From: Molossus alvarezi
Lineage: Eukaryota > Chordata > Mammalia > Chiroptera > Molossidae
Assembly: GCA_037176705.1 (NCBI GenBank)
Contig: CM073891.1
Span: 96,903,827 to 96,967,826 of the forward strand
DNA: 64,000 nt
Direction: 5' to 3'
Shown one piece after another: positions 58,064 to 64,000 of this stretch. The notes under the pieces were generated by a model. The model was not told where the DNA came from, ran no database searches, and saw only the letters and a list, made by a program, of their open reading frames with translations. The position numbers and the translations under genes are program-made. Position 1 is the stretch's first letter. Every line of letters begins with the position of its first letter.

Positions 58064-58433
58064 TGTCTTAGTCAACTCTGACTGCTATAACGAATACTAT
58101 AGACTGGGTGACTTACACAACAGCCATTTATTTCCTACAGTTCTGGGGACCGTGAAGCCCAAGACCAAGGTGCCAGCAGATTCAGTGTTTGGTGAGGGCC
58201 TGTTTCTTGGCTTGTATATGGCCTCCTCCTCACTGTATCCACATATGGTGGAGAGAGAGAAAGCTCTAGTATTCTCTTCTTATACGGAAACTAATTCCAT
58301 CATGGAGGCTCTACTCTCATGACCTCATCTACCCTAATCACCTCCGAAAGGCCCTACCTTCTAATATCATCACATTGGGGTTTAGGGTTTCAACATGTGC
58401 ATTTGGGGAGACATAGACCTTCTGTTCCTAACA
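58064..58433 (-). mobile_element. MST/THE1-type LTR (ERVL-MaLR), antisense
   Basis: TGTCTTAGTCAACTCTGACT, CTATAACGAATACTATAGAC, AGTTCTGGGGACCGTGAAGC, GTGCCAGCAGATTCAGTGTT and CTCATGACCTCATCTACCCT are the reverse complement of an MST LTR. Confidence 0.88.
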
Positions 58434-59090
58434 GTAGGGCAGGAGTTGCCTCTCTCCTCCTTTGCACTCTGCTCTGTTAGAAGTGCACTGAAGGATATTG
58501 CCTTGGGCTCAGTTATTCAGAAACTTAAAAAAAAAAAAGTTCTCCCTAATTTCAAAAGCAGTGCATTGTAGTAGTTATCTGCTGCTCTTACCCACCAACC
58601 TGCCTTTATTCTGATAGCAGATCCTTTTCCTTTATCTCGTTTTGGGAACCACTCTTCAGTGTGGAGATGAGACCACCTTGTCCCTGCTCAGCTCTGGGCA
58701 GGGTCCTGTGACCTAGGCCTGCCATCAGAGTCCCAGTGCCCTGGGAAGGACATGTATCCCAAGCTGGGTCATTAAAAGTTGGCCCAGGACTTTTCCTGGT
58801 GTGTCTTCCCCTAAGGCATAACTGAGCTAGTAGGCTGCTCTGTCATCACAGTGAAAGAGGCCATCAGAAAATGAAGCCAACATGGGGAGGGAAGAACCAA
58901 TAGATAAGGAAAGCCTCATTTTCAACAAATTCATTGGAATACCTAGATTCAGCTCTATCAATACCCCCAGACTCTGCAGGCATGTGAACCAATAAATTCC
59001 TCCTTTTCTCAAACTAGCTGGTGTTTCTATCACCAGCAATTGCAAGAATCCTGACTAATGTAAGTCTACTTGTGAAAAGATAAAACATTA
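58434..59090. other. Possible old LTR fragment, otherwise nothing recognised
   Basis: 58980-59060 (CCAATAAATTCCTCCTTTTC, CTGGTGTTTCTATCACCAGC, ATCCTGACTAATGTA) looks like an LTR 3' end, but the family and left edge are uncertain. Confidence 0.4.
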
Positions 59091-60341
59091 TAAAAATATT
59101 ATAATGAAGTGAAATATAAAGTGAAAGTATTTTGTGATCTCATACCCATTATTAAGAATTTACTGTACATTCTTCCAGACTTTTCCTAGACTTAAACTAA
59201 ATATTATTCTATTTTTAATTTTATATTGTTATTGAATTCATTGGGGTTATATTGGTTAGTAAAATTATATAGGTTTCAGGTGTGCAGTTCTAGAATACAT
59301 CATCTGTATATTGTATTGTATGTTCACCACCCAATATCATTTTATAAATCAGCTTCATTGAAGTATAATTTATATACAATAAAATTTAATAAGTTTAAAT
59401 GTATTCTGTATATAGCCATTTCACCACATTCATAATCATGATATATAGAACATTTCTACCGTCCCCAAAAGTCCCCTGAGTACCTCTGCAATTAATTCTT
59501 TATCCCCACCTCTGCCCTCTGGCTACCACTGATCTGCTTTCTATCTATAGATACTAGAGTTTTGCCCTTTTTGGAATTCTATGTAAACAGAATCATATAG
59601 TTTATAGTCTTTTGTGTTTGGCTGCTTTCACTTAGACTAGTGCTCTTAAGAAACATCCACATTGTTGCATATATTAGTAATTTGTTCCTTTTTATTGCTG
59701 GGTATTATTCATTTTTGTATACTGTATCCATTTGCAAGCTGAAGGGCATTTGGGTTCTTTCTAGATTTGACTGTTACAAATAAAACTGTTCTGAACATTC
59801 AACATGTGAACATATATTTTTATTTCTCTTGGATAAAAATTCAGCATCGGGGTAACTGAATCATATAGTAAGCATAAGTTTACTTTATAAGAAACAGCCT
59901 GTTTTCCTACAGGGTTATATCATTTTGCATTCTCACCAACAATGTACGAGAATTTCAATTGTTCCATGTCTTTGCTGAAATTTGGTATTGTCAATTTTTT
60001 CATTTTTAGTCATTTACCAGGTTTGAAGTAGTATTTTACTGTGACTTCAGTTTGCATTTTCCTAATGATGAATGATGGTAGGCATCTTTTATTGTGCTTA
60101 TTTGCCATTCAGAGCTCTTCTTTGGTGAAGTGTCTGAATCTGTTGCTCATTTTAAAATTGGGTTGTCTGTCTTTTTATTGACTTGCAAGATTCTTTATAC
60201 ATGTTTGATTCAAACCTTTTATAAGTTATATGTATTATGAATACTTTCAGTCTGTCACTCACCTTTTCATTTTTATCACAGTGACTTTTGATTTTGATAA
60301 AGTCCAAATTATCATCTGTCTTGTTATATATTACATTCTTC

Positions 60342-60572
60342 TTTTTTTTAAATCCTTACCCGAGGATATCTTTCTATTTATCTTCAGATAGAGTGGGAGG
60401 GAGGAAGAGAGAGAAACATTGATGAGAGAGAGACACTGGCTTCCTCCCTCATGACCCTGACCAGGGCTGGGGACAAACCATAACCAAGGTACATGCTCTT
60501 GACTGGAATCAAACCCACAATTCATTGGTCCGTGGGCCGACTTTCTAACCACTGAGCCAAACTGGCCAGGGC
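60342..60572 (-). mobile_element. VES SINE
   Basis: Minus-oriented VES with AATCCTTACCCGAGGATATC tail and head ending CTGGCCAGGGC. TATATTACATTCTT / TATATTATATTCTT flank it. Confidence 0.94.
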
Positions 60573-60785
60573 ATATATTATATTCTTATGTCCTAGTTAA
60601 GAAATCTTTGCCTAACCAGCCCACTAGGAGTTTCTCCTATATTTTATTCTAGAACTATTATAGTTATAGTTCTTATAATGTTTATATATAATCCATTTTG
60701 AGTATTTTTTAAATGTGGGTTATGATTCATTTTGAATTAAATTTTGTAAATGAGGTAAGATGAGAGTACAGGTTATTTTTCACCT

Positions 60786-60824
60786 TGTGTGTGAGTGTGA
60801 GTGTGAGTGTGTGTGTGTGTGTGT
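60786..60824. repeat. (GTGTGA)n(GT)n microsatellite
   Basis: Three to four GTGTGA units followed by GT repeats. Confidence 0.95.
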
Positions 60825-60919
60825 ATCCACTTGTTCCAGTACTGTTTTCTGAAAATATTATCCTTTCACTAGTGAATTGCTCTGGCAACTTTATTGAAAA
60901 TTGAGATTATGACCATACA

Positions 60920-60968
60920 GCCCTGGCCAGTTTGGCTCAGCGGTTGGAGCGTCGGCCTGCGGTACAGA
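60920..60968 (+). mobile_element. 49-bp VES head without 3' end, with target duplication
   Basis: GCCCTGGCCAGTTTGGCTCA starts an exact VES head that stops after the GCGGTACAGA block. No B box, CT tract or A-tail follows. A perfect 17-bp duplication GAGATTATGACCATACA flanks it (60903-60919 and 60969-60985). This looks like a tailless retroinsertion of the tRNA-like 5' part. Confidence 0.93.
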
Positions 60969-61634
60969 GAGATTATGACCATACATATGCGGGTCTATTT
61001 CTAGACTGTATTCGGTTATGTTGCTGTACATGTCTGTTTTTACACTCACATCACCCTGTCTTGATCACTACAGCTTTATAATAAGCCTTGAGATAAGATA
61101 GTGTAAGTCTTCTAACTTTGTTCTTTATTTTTAAAAAGTCACTTAGGTAATTCTAAATCCTTTGCATTTCCACATAAACTGTAAGATCAGCTTGTTGTTT
61201 TCTACAAAAAAACCAAAAATAATTTTAAAAAAACCTGTTTGGCTTTTTATTGTGATCATGTCAAAGCTGCAGATAAATTTGGGGAGAACTAATATTTAAC
61301 AATATTGGGTCTTCTAGTCCATGAACGTAATATGTCTTCATGTATTTAGATCATCTTTAATTTTTTTCAGTAATGTTTTCAGTGTACAGATCATGTAATA
61401 TTTTATTTAATTTATCCCCGAGTAGTTCATATTTTTAGATTTTACAGTAAGTGGTGTTATTTCAAAATTCAATTTCTAATTGTTCATTGCTAGTAAAGAG
61501 ACATTCGATTGATTTTGTATATTAATATTGTATTCTAAAATCTTACTAAACTCACTTCTTGTTCTGGTAGCTTTTTGGTAGATTTTTTAAGGATTTTCAA
61601 CATATACAATCATGTTGTATATAAATAAAGGCTG

Positions 61635-61766
61635 TTGCCCTGGCTGGTTTGGCTCAATGGTAGAGCATCGACCCATGGATCAATGAGTCCCAGGTTTGAT
61701 TCCAGCCAAGGGCATGTACCTCTCTCTTTACCTGAAGATAAACAGAAAAATGTCCTTGGGTGAGGA
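61635..61766 (+). mobile_element. VES SINE with internal deletion
   Basis: Head GCCCTGGCTGGTTTGGCTCA joins GGCATGTACCTCTCTCTTTA, losing about 100 bases, and ends TTGGGTGAGGATAAAAAA. Duplication AATAAAGGCTGTT (61622-61634) / AAGTAAAGGCTGTT (about 61920-61933). Confidence 0.9.
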
Positions 61767-61829
61767 TAAAAAAAGAAAAGAAAGAAAGAAAGAGAGAGAG
61801 AGAAAGAGAGGAAGAGGGGAAGAGGGAAA

Positions 61830-61875
<46 letters not shown>

Positions 61876-61899
61876 GGAAGGAAGGAAGGAAGGAAGAGG
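61767..61899. repeat. Purine microsatellite in a SINE tail
   Basis: About 130 bases of GAAA, GA and GAAG repeats between the VES end and its right target duplication. Confidence 0.95.
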
Positions 61900-63339
61900 C
61901 CTGGCTTGTTTCTCTTAAATAAGTAAAGGCTGTTTTACTCCCCCCACCCCCAAAATGTATACATTTAATTGATTTTTCTTGCATTATTCCACTGGCTAAG
62001 GCCTCCAATATAATGCCGAACAGAAATTTAGAGAGTAGACACCCTTGCCTTTTCCCCAGTATTAGAAGGGAAGGCATGAGCATAATATTAGCTGTATTAT
62101 TCTCATTAATGTTTTTTTTGGAGGGTTGAGGAAATTCTCTTCTAGTCCTAGTTTGCTAAGAGTTTATTTTATTAAGTATGGGGTTTGAATTTTGTCAAAA
62201 GCCTTCTGCATCTATTGAGATAGATGGTTTTTCTTTTTCAATCTGTTAATGTGGTGAATTACACCGATAAATTTTTGAATGTTTAAACAATTTTACATTC
62301 CTGGGATAAACCCCATTTAGTCATGATATATCAATCATTTTATATATTGTTAGAGTCAATTTTCCAGAAATTAGTTAAGAATTTCTGCATTTGTGTTCAT
62401 GAAGATATTGGTGTGTAGTTTTCTCTTCCTGTAATGCCTTTTTTTTGGCCAGAGAATTATGCTGGCATCATAAAATGAACTGGAAAGTGTCCCTTTCTCT
62501 TCTATTTCTAGAAGACTTTGTAAAATTGGGATTATTTCTTCCTGAAATATTTGGTAGCATTCATCAGTGAAGTAATCTAGGCTTGGAGTTTTCTTTGTGA
62601 AAAGATATTTGACCATGAGTCCAATTTATTTGGTAGATATTGGGATAGTCAGTTTATCTTCTTGAATGACTTTTGGTAATTTCAAATTTTCAAGGAATTT
62701 GTCTATTTCATTGATGTTGGATTTTGTATTGGCATAAAGTTACACATAATACTCCCTTTTCATCCTTTTAAATCTGAGGACCTGTATTCTCTCCTCTTTT
62801 ATTCCTGATATTGGTCAGTTTTGTCCTTTTCTTTTCCCTGAATAGTCTGGCCAAAGTTTTACTAATTTTATTGATCTTTTCAAAGAGTTAGCTTTTATTT
62901 TTATTAATATTGTCTATTGCTTTTCTGTTTTCTATTTTACTGATTCTGATCTATATTATTACTTATATTTACTTGGGGTCTTTTTTTTTTTTTTTGCTCT
63001 TTTTTTTATGGTTCCTTAAGGTAGAAGATTAGATTCTGATTAGAGACAATTCTTCTTGTTGAATATAAGCATTTATTGCTATAAATTTCCTTCTTAGCAT
63101 AGCTTTAGCTGTATCTCACAAACATTGATATGTTGTGTTTTTATTTCCATTCTGTTAAAATATTCAATAATTTCTCTTGTGATTTATTATTTGACCCATG
63201 GATTATTTAGAATTTTACTGCTTAATTTCCAAATATTTGAGGATTTTCATATATTATTTCTGTTATTGATTTAAAATTTAATTTTATTGTGGTTAGAGAA
63301 CCTATAGCATATGAGCTCAATCCTTTAATATTTTTGAAA

Positions 63340-63537
63340 AAAATATGTTTTTATTGATTTCAGAGAGAGAAAGGGAGAGGTAGAAACATGGATGGGATTG
63401 GCTGTGTCTTGTATGCCCCTCCCCCCCCGGGGGTAACCCAGGCATGTGCCCTGACCAGGAATCGAACTGGTGACCTCCTGGTACATGGGTGACCTCCTGG
63501 AGATGACACTCAACCATCTGAGCCACACCAGCCAGGC
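63340..63537 (-). mobile_element. VES SINE
   Basis: Minus-oriented TTTATTGATTTCAGAGAGAG subtype ending CACACCAGCCAGGC. It has a duplicated GGTGACCTCCTGG block at 63469-63500. Confidence 0.92.
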
Positions 63538-63949
63538 TTTTTAAAATCCATTGAGACCTGTTTTATGGTCCAGATTACGATCTATCTTGGTGAATATTCC
63601 ATGGTCAGTTGAAAGGTCTGTGCGTTCTACTTTTGTTGTGTGGATTTTTCTTTAAATGGCAATTAGTTCAAGTTGAATGATAGCGTTATCCAAGTACTCT
63701 GTATTCTCATTTTCTATTTCCTCTATAAATTATCGAGAGAGGAGTATTAAAGCCCCCAGTTATAATTGTGGATCTGTCTGTTTCTTCTCTAAGCTCCATC
63801 CGTTTTTGCTTCACTTATTTTGAAGCTCTGTTATCATATGCATACAGATTTAGGATTTTAAAAAAATGAATTGATCCCCTTTTCACAGTGAAATTCTTCT
63901 TTACTCATAGTAATATTCCTTGTTCTAAAATCTTTTTTTTATTTGTTTA

Positions 63950-64000
63950 TTTTATTTTATCCTCACCCGAGGATATTTTTCCATTTTTGTTGAGATAGAG
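63950..64000 (-). mobile_element. VES SINE, cut by the window end
   Basis: ATCCTCACCCGAGGATATTT and TGAGATAGAG are the reverse complement of the VES tail. The head lies to the right of the window. Confidence 0.9.

Larger units (their letters stand above)
59090..63950 (-). mobile_element. L1 LINE, long antisense remnant
   Basis: The minus strand shows L1 ORF2 pieces. 62371-62616 encodes LDYFTDECYQIFQEEIIPIL followed by a GTLSSSFYDASIILWPKK-like stretch, and 61920-62083 encodes GCLLSKFLFGIILEALASGI, both typical of the reverse transcriptase domain. 59340-60060 is the 3' part. Stops and shifts interrupt every frame. Confidence 0.9.

Noticed and set aside
61610..62083. 157-codon minus-strand ORF with a reverse-transcriptase-like start
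   Set aside because: It joins a short L1 ORF2 remnant to translated SINE and microsatellite sequence. It is not a gene.

Overview
The window is nuclear DNA from a mammal, almost certainly a vesper bat (Vespertilionidae). It holds about 30 copies of the tRNA-derived VES SINE, recognised by a GCCCTGGCC(G/A)GTTTGGCTC head, tRNA-like A and B boxes, a CT-rich tail and A-rich 3' ends. It also holds a SPIN-type hAT transposon, decayed L1, L2 and MIR elements, and old ERVL/MaLR LTRs. No prokaryotic gene, CRISPR array, RNA gene or intact retroviral gene was seen.

The one host gene I can identify is CEP41 (centrosomal protein 41, formerly TSGA14), on the minus strand. Its first coding exon (19607-19639, MSARRHIGNPE) lies in a CpG island at about 18.6-20.1 kb. 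Its second coding exon (7974-8037, YLTKRIPQNPRYQHVKSRLDT) lies 11.6 kb downstream with consensus splice sites and matching phase. The promoter carries a perfect palindromic RFX X-box and CCAAT boxes, as expected for a ciliary gene. The next canonical exons were not found and probably lie left of base 1. At 222-394 on the same strand there is a candidate alternative last exon (acceptor, in-phase ORF, stop, AATAAA) that would give a short CEP41 isoform.

From about 20 kb to 64 kb no intact gene is visible. In human, CEP41 and MEST are neighbours with the CEP41 promoter facing MEST, so this part is probably the CEP41-MEST intergenic region (inference). Its notable content is a broken PAX3-like copy on the minus strand (29158-31366). 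In it the two homeodomain exons are fused without their intron, while the next intron is still present with both splice sites. The rest is mostly L1 in both orientations, peppered with VES insertions. Several of these are unusual: two insertions at one target site (13.5-13.9 and 35.5-35.9 kb), inverted pairs (30.2-30.7 and 37.4-37.9 kb), same-orientation composites (39.5 and 49.6 kb) and a 49-bp head-only copy with a perfect 17-bp target-site duplication (60.9 kb).
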